A stretch of DNA of 64,000 bases from Bacillota bacterium (GTDB taxonomy: Bacteria > Bacillota > Clostridia > Christensenellales > Aristaeellaceae). Each line of letters opens with the position of its first letter. Within the stretch, counting starts at the first letter, position 1. Both the position numbers and the translations under genes were made by a program. The stretch spans positions 172,765 through 236,764 of the forward strand of contig JAEYOW010000038.1 in NCBI GenBank assembly GCA_023411375.1. The letters run 5' to 3'. The notes below the pieces were generated by a model that was not told the origin of the DNA, did not search any database, and saw only the letters and a list, made by a program, of their open reading frames with translations. Shown here one piece after another: positions 1 through 8,743 of this stretch.

Positions 1-64
1 CAATGTAAGCGTTGATTTCGTTCTGTTCAAGCATGCCGTTGGTTACCGTAACCGTACAAGCCAT
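1..64 (-). CDS. Partial hypothetical protein (N-terminus only)
   Basis: An ATG at 62-64 on the minus strand opens a frame that runs off the left edge, beginning MACTVTVTNGMLEQNEINAY. A good ribosome binding site (AAAGGAAG) lies about 8 bases upstream of it, which is the main support. Only 21 residues are visible and no family can be assigned. Upstream is an AT-richer stretch to about 204 that probably holds its promoter. Confidence 0.5.
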   Translation of the reverse strand, partial: MACTVTVTNGMLEQNEINAYI

Positions 65-204
65 AGTGGACACTTCCTTTCAAAAACGCTGTATGATACC
101 ATATCTTGTATCGGCAATAGTATACCACACTTTGTGATGAGTGAAACAGAAACCGCAGGTTCATCTTTTCGTTCCAGCGCAGAATTTTTGAACGCAGCCG
201 GCGG

Positions 205-576
205 CTAATCAGGGAACGCAGCCAGCGCTTGAACGGCTTCTTCCTTTGTAGCCATAAAAAAGATATCCCTGCCGCGATTGCATTCATAAATAAAGTCCTT
301 CAACGGCTTGCTGGTATATTGAGAGAAATCGCCGTAAATCGCAATCTTTACTTGGTAATTAATGAATTTTTGAAGAATTTCTCCGGCAAGTCCGGTACTT
401 AAAATAAAAAAGTCAGATGTAAACATCCGTTTATCGACGGCCACCCTTCGGGTGTTTGCCTCATAGCCGACGGTCATGATAAAGTCCAATGCCGACCGCG
501 CGTCAACAATCCTTCCTTCATAGCCGGATATAACGGCAATCACCCTGTTTTGCGCGGTAACCTTTTCCATGTTCAT
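205..576 (-). CDS. DUF4180 domain protein
   Basis: This 123-residue protein resembles the DUF4180 family (small Firmicutes proteins of unknown role). The features that suggest it are the N-terminal strand RVIAVISG followed by SALDFIMTVGYEANTRRV, and the central SDFFILSTGLAGEILQKF segment. The start is well supported: AGGAGG lies about 8 bases before the ATG, and an in-frame second ATG two codons later is less well placed. It has no signal peptide or membrane segment, so it is probably cytoplasmic. The frameshifted HTH gene lies 52 bases upstream on the same strand, so the pair may be cotranscribed and the HTH protein could be its regulator (inference). Molecular function is unknown. Confidence 0.75.
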   Translation of the reverse strand: MNMEKVTAQNRVIAVISGYEGRIVDARSALDFIMTVGYEANTRRVAVDKRMFTSDFFILSTGLAGEILQKFINYQVKIAIYGDFSQYTSKPLKDFIYECNRGRDIFFMATKEEAVQALAAFPD

Positions 577-628
577 TCTGGCGTCCTCCTAATTGAGTGT
601 GAATGCGCCTGCGCCAGGCGCTTCCCGG

Positions 629-1250
629 TTAAATTTTGCCGCGAAGCTTTTTCAAAAGCAGCAGGCTTTCCTCCGGCGCGCAAGTATACCGCGGCAGCAG
701 CGAGTGAAGATAAAAATTTGTGTATTGCTGTAAAAAATCCGGCTGTGTTACAAATATCTGATTAAGACCCGCATGGTTATTATCATTCCTGTAGCGGCTG
801 GAAACCATCACGCCCAAACCCTTGTAGCCGGCGAACCGGTAGCTGTGCGCAGAATGGTCGTCCCTGAAAAAATAGAGATGATATCGGGGACGCTCGCGCG
901 CCGTTTGGATTAGCGTATCGGCAATGAGACGGCGCTCGGCCGCGCTCACATGGCGCATGAAAAATCAGGTCGTGAATGCCGCGCTGGGCAAGGTAAGCGC
1001 TTTTGCCCAATCGGCTGACCTCCAGCGCTTCGCCAAGCATCCCGCATTCCGCCTGGCTGAAAATTTCCGGCCGCGCACGCAACATGCGCAAAACCTCCGT
1101 ACGCCGCTCCTCGCTTGTTTCATCACGAAGCAAGCGGGAAACGGTGACCGCGTTTCGAAGCTTAAGCCGCGCAGCCAGCGCGGACGCGGTAAGCTTATGG
1201 GACTTCATCAGCATACCCAGCCGCTCGCCAAACGTGTATATGTGATGCAT
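629..1250 (-). pseudogene. Frameshifted helix-turn-helix (XRE-like) regulator
   Basis: The N-terminal part starts at ATG 1250, eight bases after a GGAG ribosome site. It reads MHHIYTFGERLGMLMKSH then a helix-turn-helix-like segment (TASALAARLKLRNAVTVSRL). The frame then derails into low-quality sequence after LAQRGIHDLIF. A second frame (629-958) supplies a coherent C-terminal half beginning MRHVSAAERRLIADTL. The break falls at a run of five T (minus strand; A at 960-964); removing one T joins the halves as GIHDLIFMRHVSAAE, giving about 207 residues. The gene is either a recent pseudogene or carries a one-base homopolymer sequencing error. The C-terminal half has no family I recognise. It sits just upstream of the DUF4180 gene on the same strand. 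Confidence 0.7.
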
Positions 1251-1373
1251 CGGTATCACTCCAAATGATAAGGATGAATTCCGTTTGCCATCATATTACA
1301 TTGTAACGCGTAATTAAGCAAGCGGGAAAAGTTAAAAACCAAACAAGGCGACGAAATATCCGCTTTGCGCGGC

Positions 1374-1402
1374 TTGTCCCGGGCGGTGAAATATGGTATG
1401 CT
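1374..1402 (+). promoter_or_regulatory. Sigma-A-type promoter of the ACT-MBL gene
   Basis: The sequence shows TTGTCC, a 17-base spacer, then TATGCT, ending 29 bases before the ATG at 1432. The spacing is ideal for the housekeeping sigma factor. Confidence 0.55.
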
Positions 1403-1431
1403 ACCACCGACTTTGACGGAGGGGATCGCCA

Positions 1432-2862
1432 ATGAAGCAGACCTTTACCACAACCATGCCAGACCGGGTGGGCGCATTTTTGGGCGCGAGCCGCTGCATA
1501 TCCGGCAATGGCGCCAACATCACGCGCGTCAGCTACAACAAGGCCATTGATATGCACCTGCTCTTTATTGAAGCGGATGGCACGCCTGAGCAGCTTGAAC
1601 GCATCGCAAAAGAACTCCGGGCGCGCGGATATCTGCCCGAAAAGCCGCATCAGGGCAGCGTACTGATGCTGGAATTCAGGCTTCACGACAAGCCTGGCGC
1701 GGTGGTGCCGGTTCTTGAAATGATCAATCGTTTTCAATTCAATATCTCCTATATCAGCTCTCAGGAAAGCGGCGAGCCATACCAGTATTTTAAAATGGGG
1801 CTTTTCGTGGAGGACGGAGAAGCGGTCAGCCGTTTCATGCGCGAGGTATCGCAGCTTTGCCGGGTCAGGATAATCAGGTATGACAAAACAGAGAAGAATC
1901 TTGACAACACAGTGTTTTACCTCAACTTTGCCAATGAGATCGCAAAAAAGGCCGGGCTATCCGACGCGGACCAGCAGCGGCTGATCGTCAACGCCAACCT
2001 TGTGATGCAACTGCTGGACGAGCGCGACAATCCACCCTATAAGACGTTTGAATATATCGGAAGGTTCGCAGAACAAATACATGAATGGAAGGGCCGGGCA
2101 TTTGAAGCCAGATTGAGCGCGCATACGGGAGCGGCCGGCGCGAGGGTCACGGTTGTTGAGCCGCCAGCCGGCTGCAACCTTACCGTAATCGAAAAAAACG
2201 GTGAGGCGCTGTTTGTGGACAGCGGCTTTGCCTGTTACCGCGACGAGCTGTCCGGCCTCATGCGCACGCTGGTTAAGCATTTCGATACACGCGTCAAGAC
2301 GGCCGTGGTCACCCACGCGGATGTTGACCATTGCGGCCTGCTGGACCTGTTTGACGATGTGTATATGAGCCGGAAATGCTGCCGGAACTTTTTATGGGAA
2401 GAACGGGGAGAGGCAAATTATCGCGAGAAAAACCCTTTGCACGCGCCCTATGTGAGTATCAGCAAGCTGCTGTCCGCCTACTTGCCGCCTAAAACGCCGG
2501 GTATGCATGTGGTTGGGGGCACGGAGGAGCCGCTGGAGGAACCGCTTAAGCTTATTGGCACGTTTGATTTTCACGGGCTTCATTTTGAGGCGTATGAGGG
2601 TTTTGGCGGACATGTGGCGGGTGAAACCGTATGGCTGGAGCGCTCGGAACGCCTTGCGCTCACCGGGGATGTGTTTGTCAATCTGAAGGGTTTCACAAAG
2701 CCGCAGGCGGCGTTTAACCGGCTCGCGCCGTTTTTGATGACCTCCGTGGATACCGATCCGGGGCGCGCGGAGAGGGAACGCGAGGCGCTTTACCGGTTGC
2801 TCGGAGAGGGGAAATGGCTGATTCTGGGCGGTCATGGCGCGCCGATGGTTTACGGAGAATAA
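1432..2862 (+). CDS. Tandem ACT domain - metallo-beta-lactamase fold fusion protein
   Basis: This is a 476-residue protein with three parts. Residues about 1-70 and 75-150 each look like an ACT domain (a regulatory fold that binds amino acids); the second contains FRLHDKPGAVVPVLEMI, the usual PG-x-L turn. A helical linker follows at about 155-230. Residues 235-476 form a metallo-beta-lactamase fold with the metal motif THADVDHCG (294-302), a later His in GFGGHVAGE, Asp in LTGDVF and His in GGHGAP. These fit a two-metal hydrolase. ACT domains normally control biosynthetic enzymes, so an amino-acid-gated hydrolase is an inference; the substrate is unknown. It has a GGAGGG ribosome site, its own promoter, and no operon partner except perhaps the GerQ-like gene 70 bases downstream. 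Confidence 0.8.
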   Translation: MKQTFTTTMPDRVGAFLGASRCISGNGANITRVSYNKAIDMHLLFIEADGTPEQLERIAKELRARGYLPEKPHQGSVLMLEFRLHDKPGAVVPVLEMINRFQFNISYISSQESGEPYQYFKMGLFVEDGEAVSRFMREVSQLCRVRIIRYDKTEKNLDNTVFYLNFANEIAKKAGLSDADQQRLIVNANLVMQLLDERDNPPYKTFEYIGRFAEQIHEWKGRAFEARLSAHTGAAGARVTVVEPPAGCNLTVIEKNGEALFVDSGFACYRDELSGLMRTLVKHFDTRVKTAVVTHADVDHCGLLDLFDDVYMSRKCCRNFLWEERGEANYREKNPLHAPYVSISKLLSAYLPPKTPGMHVVGGTEEPLEEPLKLIGTFDFHGLHFEAYEGFGGHVAGETVWLERSERLALTGDVFVNLKGFTKPQAAFNRLAPFLMTSVDTDPGRAEREREALYRLLGEGKWLILGGHGAPMVYGE

Positions 2863-2932
2863 CGCGTTCGGACATGCGGCGGCGCTCCTTTGCATATGCT
2901 TGTTCAAAAGCATGGCAAGGGGGATAGAATGC

Positions 2933-3331
2933 ATGAGCGAAATACAGCAGACCCAGGCAGGATACCTTCAAATTCCCGCGGGCGAAAACGCCACAATGGC
3001 GCGGTTGCTGTCGGCAAACCTGGGCCGGGAAGTAGTGGCGGAGTTTTTGGTCGGAACGGACGATATTGTCCGCAAGGCGGGCATTCTTTACGCGGCAAGC
3101 GCGGAATACATGGTGCTGTACGATGACGTCAACCTGACCAATATTGCGTGTTACCTGCCTTCTCTTCGTTTCGTGACGTTTTACCTGTCCGGAACGCGGC
3201 CTGATACAAGCGGACAGAACACCGCCTCCAGGCAGGCGGCGCAGCAGGAGGCGGAAACCAGGGGCGGCGTAAGGCCGCAGACCCAGGCCGCGTTTAACTA
3301 CGCCAAGCGCAAGACGAGAAAACTGGATTAA
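2933..3331 (+). CDS. GerQ-like small protein, possible spore coat component
   Basis: The 132-residue product starts MSEIQQTQAGYLQIP. The ATG at 2933 was chosen over upstream in-frame starts because AAGGGGG lies about 10 bases before it, and upstream codons run back into the previous gene. Residues about 22-85 (LLSANLGREVVAEFLVG through YLPSLRFVTFY) resemble the conserved core of GerQ, a spore coat protein of Bacillus needed for the cortex-lytic enzyme CwlJ. The shared plan is a short basic N-turn, a beta-rich middle and a final hydrophobic strand. The C-terminal tail (about 90-132) is Gln/Ala/Arg-rich and ends in a basic KRKTRKLD. The assignment is by pattern only; it could be another small beta-barrel protein. 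Confidence 0.45.
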   Translation: MSEIQQTQAGYLQIPAGENATMARLLSANLGREVVAEFLVGTDDIVRKAGILYAASAEYMVLYDDVNLTNIACYLPSLRFVTFYLSGTRPDTSGQNTASRQAAQQEAETRGGVRPQTQAAFNYAKRKTRKLD

Positions 3332-3408
3332 TTTGGTTGCCAAAACCGAACGTACACCAAAGCGCCCTGCCAAAGGCCGGAGCTCAAAAGACAGCGTATC
3401 GATTTTTA

Positions 3409-3446
3409 CAGGAAACGGCATGGCTTTCGGGTCATGCCGTTTCCTG
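3409..3446. repeat. Perfect 14-bp inverted repeat between convergent genes
   Basis: CAGGAAACGGCATG (3409-3422) is mirrored by its exact complement at 3433-3446 around a 10-base loop. It lies between a plus-strand gene ending at 3331 and a minus-strand gene ending at 3549. It may act as a two-way terminator, but neither side carries a clear T-run. The rest of 3332-3548 shows no gene. Confidence 0.6.
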
Positions 3447-3548
3447 TGCTTCAATCTTCTGCTGTATGGCCTGCGCTCGATTTTAAGCAGCGCTTGACCA
3501 TCTTTATATGAATGAAAAGCGGTCCCCAATTGTTAAACGCGTATATGT

Positions 3549-3749
3549 TTAGGATACTTTATTACGTTTGAAGATGAAAACAATGCTTCTTGTGGGCCCG
3601 TCGGCATGGTTTGTCGATACGCTGCTGACCAGTTCCCATCCCGCGTTTCCACGCCGGTTCAACTCATCACATAATTCCTCCGCATTGACCTTACCGCCTG
3701 AAAATCCCCTTGCGTCATAGATATAGGTATCATACTGATATTTTTCCAT
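3549..3749 (-). CDS. DUF4177 domain protein
   Basis: This is a 66-residue protein starting MEKYQYDTYIYDARGF. The start at 3749 is preferred because AAAAGGAG sits about 9 bases upstream; the longer frame would place that site inside the gene. The pattern of an N-terminal tyrosine-rich strand, AEELCDELNRRGNAGWELVS and a final VFIFKR matches DUF4177, a family of tiny beta-alpha-beta proteins of unknown function common in Firmicutes. It has no membrane segment. It stands alone, and the ligA operon terminator lies upstream at 3895-3934. Confidence 0.8.
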   Translation of the reverse strand: MEKYQYDTYIYDARGFSGGKVNAEELCDELNRRGNAGWELVSSVSTNHADGPTRSIVFIFKRNKVS

Positions 3750-3894
3750 GGTATTGACTCTCCTTTTCAAAAACAAGATTCTTCATGTAGTTCAGCCACA
3801 ATCGCGGCTTTTTTTAACGGCTTGGCAGTTAAAATAGGGGCTACGTACAAAACGTCAGAAAGGCGATAATAAGTCCATTGACTTTTAAACAGGC

Positions 3895-3934
3895 AAAAAA
3901 AGAATGGAGGCACATGAGCTTTCGTCCATGTGCC
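3895..3934 (-). terminator. Rho-independent terminator of the yerC-pcrA-ligA operon
   Basis: On the minus strand, GGCACATG and CATGTGCC form an 8-bp stem around a 10-base loop, followed four bases later by TTCTTTTTTT. It lies about 105 bases past the ligA stop. The remainder of 3750-4038 shows no supported gene. Confidence 0.75.
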
Positions 3935-4038
3935 ACATCTTTCCGTCAAGCCTGCCTAACAGTTGCCGCAACCGTAATTTTGAGCAATTCCTGTCTTACG
4001 GACAACCGTATAAAGCTGGGAGTGCTTTTTGCGGCTGC

Positions 4039-6033
4039 CTACTCCTGCTCAAGCATGCGCATAAACGCTTCCTCTGAAACAACAGGCACGCCGAGGCTTT
4101 CGGCCTTTGCCAGCTTGCCGCCGGCCTTTTCGCCCGCAAGCACAAAGGAGGTCTTTTTGCTGACGCTTCCCGCGGCGCGACCGCCGTGAAGGACGATCAG
4201 CCTTTCGGCATCCTCGCGGCTCAGGGTGGGCAGCGTCCCCGTTACCACGACGGTCTTGCCGGTCAGGCTGCCGGATAGCGTTTCGCTCTCATGCTTCGGG
4301 TTGACGCCTGCATCCAATAGACGTTCCACCATCTCCACATTTTCATGAAAGCTGAAAAATTCGACGACGCTGCCGGCGACAATCTCGCCTACATCGGGAA
4401 TGGCGGTCAGCTCCTCCACGCTCGCGGCTTTAAGCGCGTCCAGCGAACCAAAGCGGGACGCTAGCTCGCGCGCGGTCTTTCGCCCGACGTTGGGAATACC
4501 AAGCGCAAACAGGAACGCGTCCAGCGCGCAGCTGCGGCTCTTATCAAGCGCGGCGATCAGGTTTTCAGCCCGCTTTTGCTGAAAGCCGTCCAAAGGCAGC
4601 AGGTCGTCCACAGTCAGGCGGTAGAGGTCGGCGCAGTCGCGCACGTTCAGCCTATCGTATAAAAGCTCCGCGGTTTTTTCCGAAAACGTATCGATGTCCA
4701 TGGCGTTGCGGCCGGCAAAATGCGCAAGCCTCGCCACAGCCTGCGGCTTACAGGTACGCCTGTTCATGCAAAACAGGTGCGCGCCCCGCTGGGTGACGGG
4801 CTCTGCGCAGGCGGGGCAGCGTTCCGGCGGGGTTATAGGCTGTTCCTCCGCGCCGGCCTCGCCGACGCGCCCCATAATCTCCGGGATTACATCGTTGCTG
4901 CGGCGAATCCACACCTCGCACCCGATGGAAACCCGCTTGCGCTGAATATCGCCAAAATTGTTCAGAGTCGCGCGCTGCACGGTTACGCCGCCAATATCGG
5001 TTGGCGTCAGGTGGGCAAGCGGCGTCAGCTTGCCCGTTCGGCCAAGTTCCCATGTTACGTCCAGAAGAGTAGCGGTATTTTCCTCGGCCGCAAACTTGTA
5101 GGCAACCGCCCAGCGCGGAAATTTTTCGGTGTTGCCCATGGCCCGGCGCGTGGCAAGGTCGCATATCTTCACCACCGCGCCGTCAATCAGGAAATCAAGG
5201 CTTTCCCTCTTTTCCTCCACCGCGTCGATCCTGCGGACGATCTCCTCATAGGTGTCGGCGTGCTCCTCATACTTGCTGGTTGGAAAGCCATTATCGCGCA
5301 AAAACCGGAGCATCCCGTCCATATCGGTATAAGGCGGGTTCTCAATCGTGCCGATCTGATAAAAAAAGGCGTCAAGCTTCCGTTTGGCGGTCACGGCGGG
5401 GTCAAGGTTGCGCAACGCGCCGGCCGCGCCGTTGCGCGCGTTTTTCAGCGGTTCTTCAGCCGTCTTGTTGTAGCTTTCCAGCGTGCTCAGGCGCATGATG
5501 CATTCGCCCTGTACCTCCAAAAGCCCCTGATAGGGAATGGAGAGGGGAACACAGCGGATGGTACGCGCTTGCGGCAAAATTCCCTCGCCAACCTCTCCGT
5601 TTCCGCGCGTGGCGGCCTGAACCAACCGCCCCTCCCGGTAGGTGAGGTTGATGGTAAGGCCGTCCAGCTTGTATTCCACGGCGTAGCGCAGCGGGGGAAG
5701 CGGCTGCTCGCGCCCGTCGCTTATCTGCTGATGCAGCTTTTCACACCGGGCAAGCCATGCCTTTAGCTCTTCACGGCTTTGCACCTTGTCCATGCTCCAC
5801 AGGCGGTTTATATGCCTGTGGGGCTCAAAAAGCGCGAGCGGCTCCGCGCCGACGCGAACAGTAGGGGAGTCGGGCAGCACTGTGCCCGACTCCTTTTCAA
5901 GCTTTCGAAGCTCGTCATATTTTTGGTCCCATTCCGCGTCGCTCATGGGGCTTTCACCCATGGTGTAATACAGAACGGACGCGTGGTTCAGCGCATCAAT
6001 CAGCGCGCGCATCTGTTTGCCTGGAATACTCAT
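4039..6033 (-). CDS. ligA: NAD-dependent DNA ligase LigA
   Basis: The protein seals single-strand nicks with NAD as cofactor, in replication and repair. It is 664 residues, the usual length. The N-terminal Ia domain shows YYTMGESPMSDAEWDQKYDEL and DSPTVRVG; the adenylated lysine is K122 in EYKLDG. An OB fold follows, then a zinc site with CPAC and two later cysteines (CMNRRTC), helix-hairpin-helix repeats (ALGIPNVGRKTAREL), and a C-terminal BRCT domain from about 590 (GKTVVVTGTL). The ATG directly follows the pcrA stop with no gap (TAAATG), so translation is probably coupled. The usual MLSLDN segment reads LWSMDK here, a mild divergence. It is the last gene of its operon. Confidence 0.97.
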   Translation of the reverse strand: MSIPGKQMRALIDALNHASVLYYTMGESPMSDAEWDQKYDELRKLEKESGTVLPDSPTVRVGAEPLALFEPHRHINRLWSMDKVQSREELKAWLARCEKLHQQISDGREQPLPPLRYAVEYKLDGLTINLTYREGRLVQAATRGNGEVGEGILPQARTIRCVPLSIPYQGLLEVQGECIMRLSTLESYNKTAEEPLKNARNGAAGALRNLDPAVTAKRKLDAFFYQIGTIENPPYTDMDGMLRFLRDNGFPTSKYEEHADTYEEIVRRIDAVEEKRESLDFLIDGAVVKICDLATRRAMGNTEKFPRWAVAYKFAAEENTATLLDVTWELGRTGKLTPLAHLTPTDIGGVTVQRATLNNFGDIQRKRVSIGCEVWIRRSNDVIPEIMGRVGEAGAEEQPITPPERCPACAEPVTQRGAHLFCMNRRTCKPQAVARLAHFAGRNAMDIDTFSEKTAELLYDRLNVRDCADLYRLTVDDLLPLDGFQQKRAENLIAALDKSRSCALDAFLFALGIPNVGRKTARELASRFGSLDALKAASVEELTAIPDVGEIVAGSVVEFFSFHENVEMVERLLDAGVNPKHESETLSGSLTGKTVVVTGTLPTLSREDAERLIVLHGGRAAGSVSKKTSFVLAGEKAGGKLAKAESLGVPVVSEEAFMRMLEQE

Positions 6034-8307
6034 TTACTCGTTCACCTTTACAATCGGAGCGATGGAAAGCGCGAATTCCTTCTGCCCGTAGGCGGCGAAC
6101 CCAATGACGATTCGGGCGTCGCCTCCGCTGCCGCGGATTTCAAGCACGTTTCCTTCGCCAAATTTTCGATGCATCACCCGGTCGCCCGTTTTAAATAGGG
6201 ATGCGACGGCGCTGGCGGGCACGGTGGAGGCCGCGGAGGGCGTAAAGCCTTTCTGCACGCCGGGAATTCCCAGCGCGTTTTTGCCCATGCCAAGCCCGTT
6301 TCCACCGCCCTCGGTTCCATAGCGGGGCGAGCGCTTGGGAGCGGGATGATGATAGCTGTCCATCACGCCAGGGAAGCTGCGCTCGCGTTTGCTGATCCAC
6401 TCGTCGTCCAGCAACCGCTTGGGTATCTCCTTCAGGAAACGGCTGGGGGCGTTGTAGTTGACCTGATTGTAAAGCATGCGCTGCGCCGCGTAGCTGATGT
6501 AGAGCTGCTCACGCGCGCGGGTGATCGCCACATAGCACAGCCTTCGCTCCTCCTCCAACCGCTTTTCATCCTGAAGGCTGCGGCCGCTGGGGAATACGCC
6601 CTCCTCAAGCCCGGCCATGAAAACGGTGGGAAATTCGAGGCCTTTCGCGCTGTGAACAGTCATCAGCGTGACGGATTTGGAGGCAAAATCAGCGCTGTCC
6701 AGGTCGGAGATCAGGGCGACATTTTCCAGATAATCCTCAAGGGAAGGCTCTTCGGCCGCCTGTTCATATTCGCTGACCGCGCCCAAAAACTCCTCAATGT
6801 TTTCGACGCGGTTCTTGCCCTCGTCTGACAGGTCGCGCTCATATTGCGCTTTTAAACCGGTCTTTTCAATCAGATAGGTCACAAATTCCGAAAAGCCCAT
6901 ATCCTCCCGGGTCATAACCAGCTCGTTCATCAGCTCGCCGAACTCATGAACACATTTGCGCGGGCGCGCGGAAAGCGTCTCCGGCACGTCCATCAGCGCG
7001 CTGTAAAGCGGCATATCCTTCTCGGCCGCGTAGCGCACAAGCTCCGCGATGGTGCTGTCGCCGATGGAGCGCTTGGGCTGGTTGATGATGCGGCGAAGGC
7101 TCACGTCATCCGACGGGTTGACGATGCAGCGCAGATAAGCGACGATATCCTTGACCTCCTTGCGGTCGTAGAACCGCAGGCCGCCGTAAATACGGTAGGG
7201 AATACCCGCGCGCACCAGCATGTCTTCCAGCACGCGGCTTTGCGCGTTGGAGCGGTACAGAACCGCCATGTCGCCATAGCTTTTGTCCGCGAGCCTGAGC
7301 TGCTGCATACGGTCGCAAACCCAGGCGGCCTCCTCGCGCTCGTCCCCCGCGCAGAAAAGCTTGATCGGATCGCCGGCGGGCAGCTCCGTCCACAGCGCCT
7401 TTTCCATACGGCCTTCATTATGCGCGATTACTTGGTTGGCCGCGTCAAGGATATTGGCGGTGCTGCGGTAGTTCTGCTCCAGCTTGATAACCGTAGCGTC
7501 CGGAAAATCCTTTTCAAAATCCAGAATATTGCGGATGTCCGCGCCGCGCCAGCCATAGATGCTCTGATCGTCGTCGCCCACAACGCACAGGTTGCGGCTT
7601 TTCTGCGTAAGCAGCTTTACAAGCGAATACTGCGCGAAGTTCGTATCCTGATACTCGTCTACGTGCACATAGCGGAAACGCTCGCGGTAGCTTTCCAGAA
7701 CGGGCGGGTGATCGGCCAGAAGCTCCAGCGTGCGCACAAGCAGGTCGTCAAAATCCAGCGCGTTGGCATGCCTGAGGCGGCGTTCATACGCGTCGTAGAG
7801 GTCGTGCAGCTGCTGGCAGCGGAAATCACGGGCCGACTGGGCGAACCACTCGTCCGGCCCCAGCAGTTTGTCCTTGGCGTCGCTGATTTTGGACTTAATC
7901 TCGCGCGGGGGAAGAATTTTATCGTCGATGCCGAATTGCTTGATCAGGTCCTTGACGACGTTTGTCTGGTCGTCGTCGTCATAGATGGTAAAGGAACGCG
8001 TATAGCCGAGCTTTTCAATATCCCGGCGCAGAATGCGCGCGCACATGGAGTGGAACGTGCTGACCCAGACGTCCTCGCCGCGCTCGCCGACCAGCGCGCT
8101 CACGCGCCCGCGCATTTCTTTGGCCGCTTTGTTGGTAAACGTAATGGCCAAGATGTTCCAAGGGGCAATCCCGTGGTCGATTAAATTTGCGATACGGTAA
8201 GTAAGCGCGCGCGTCTTTCCGCTGCCCGCGCCCGCCAGAATCAAAACCGGTCCCTCCAGGGTTTCAGCCGCCTTGCGCTGCTGTGCGTTCAATCCATCCA
8301 AATTCAT
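6034..8307 (-). CDS. pcrA: ATP-dependent 3'-5' DNA helicase PcrA/UvrD
   Basis: This is a superfamily 1A helicase of 757 residues, matching PcrA. Visible motifs in order are motif I (Walker A) GAGSGKT at 26-32; motif Ia ITFTNKAAKEM; motif II VDEYQDTN; motif III GDDDQSIYGWRGAD; motif IV LEQNYRS; motif V MTVHSAKGLEF; and motif VI YVAITRAREQLYIS. The C-terminal KTGDRVMHRKFGEG segment is the Tudor-like tail that binds RNA polymerase in PcrA/UvrD. The role is in repair, removing RecA filaments and stalled transcription complexes, and in plasmid replication. It lies between yerC (19-base gap) and ligA (no gap), a common Firmicutes order. Confidence 0.97.
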   Translation of the reverse strand: MNLDGLNAQQRKAAETLEGPVLILAGAGSGKTRALTYRIANLIDHGIAPWNILAITFTNKAAKEMRGRVSALVGERGEDVWVSTFHSMCARILRRDIEKLGYTRSFTIYDDDDQTNVVKDLIKQFGIDDKILPPREIKSKISDAKDKLLGPDEWFAQSARDFRCQQLHDLYDAYERRLRHANALDFDDLLVRTLELLADHPPVLESYRERFRYVHVDEYQDTNFAQYSLVKLLTQKSRNLCVVGDDDQSIYGWRGADIRNILDFEKDFPDATVIKLEQNYRSTANILDAANQVIAHNEGRMEKALWTELPAGDPIKLFCAGDEREEAAWVCDRMQQLRLADKSYGDMAVLYRSNAQSRVLEDMLVRAGIPYRIYGGLRFYDRKEVKDIVAYLRCIVNPSDDVSLRRIINQPKRSIGDSTIAELVRYAAEKDMPLYSALMDVPETLSARPRKCVHEFGELMNELVMTREDMGFSEFVTYLIEKTGLKAQYERDLSDEGKNRVENIEEFLGAVSEYEQAAEEPSLEDYLENVALISDLDSADFASKSVTLMTVHSAKGLEFPTVFMAGLEEGVFPSGRSLQDEKRLEEERRLCYVAITRAREQLYISYAAQRMLYNQVNYNAPSRFLKEIPKRLLDDEWISKRERSFPGVMDSYHHPAPKRSPRYGTEGGGNGLGMGKNALGIPGVQKGFTPSAASTVPASAVASLFKTGDRVMHRKFGEGNVLEIRGSGGDARIVIGFAAYGQKEFALSIAPIVKVNE

Positions 8308-8326
8308 GCTATGCTATCCTCATTAC

Positions 8327-8638
8327 TCACTTCTGTTGTGTGTCTGCTTCGGGCGAAATTCTGTCCAGCACCAGGTTATAACCGTCCGCGCCATATTGCA
8401 AAGAACGGTTCACGCGGCTGATGGTCGCGGTGGAGGCGCCCGTCTTATGCGCAATATCCTGGTATGTCACCTTCTGACGCAGCATGACCGCGACTTCCAG
8501 CCGCTGGGTAATGCTCTTCAATTCCTGCACCGTGAGCACGTCCTCGCAGAAACGGTACGCCTCCTCCGTGTTTTGAAGTTCGAGTAGCGCCCGCATCAGC
8601 AGCTCGGTTTGTTCGTTTTGAAATCTCGGCGTAAACAC
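8327..8638 (-). CDS. yerC: YerC/YecD family TrpR-like DNA-binding protein
   Basis: This is a 103-residue protein of the TrpR-related YerC family. It has an N-terminal helix pair (LLMRALLELQNTEEAYRFCEDVLTVQEL) and a helix-turn-helix (TYQDIAHKTGASTATISRVNR). The start is set at a GTG (8636-8638) because GGAGG lies nine bases upstream; the longer ATG frame lacks such a site and overlaps the promoter region. Members lie next to pcrA in many Firmicutes, as here. The bound ligand and target genes are not known. Confidence 0.88.
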   Translation of the reverse strand: MFTPRFQNEQTELLMRALLELQNTEEAYRFCEDVLTVQELKSITQRLEVAVMLRQKVTYQDIAHKTGASTATISRVNRSLQYGADGYNLVLDRISPEADTQQK

Positions 8639-8684
8639 AATCGCAGTCCTCCGGTCAAACAGTGCAAACTCTTGCCTGTATATC

Positions 8685-8713
8685 ATTATAACACATTTGC
8701 CGGAAGAAGGAAA
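8685..8713 (-). promoter_or_regulatory. Promoter of yerC-pcrA-ligA
   Basis: On the minus strand, TTTCCT and TATAAT are separated by 17 bases, and TG-N precedes the -10 (extended -10). The -35 is weak; the -10 is perfect. It lies 46 bases before the chosen GTG start. Confidence 0.6.
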
Positions 8714-8743
8714 GCCAAAAACACGGGCCTGCTTTTGTGAGGG

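Noticed and set aside
577..628. Short GC palindrome after the HTH gene as terminator
   Set aside because: The stem is only seven bases and lacks a T-run.
6946..8184. Plus-strand open frame of 412 codons over pcrA
   Set aside because: Antisense shadow of pcrA; no family pattern.
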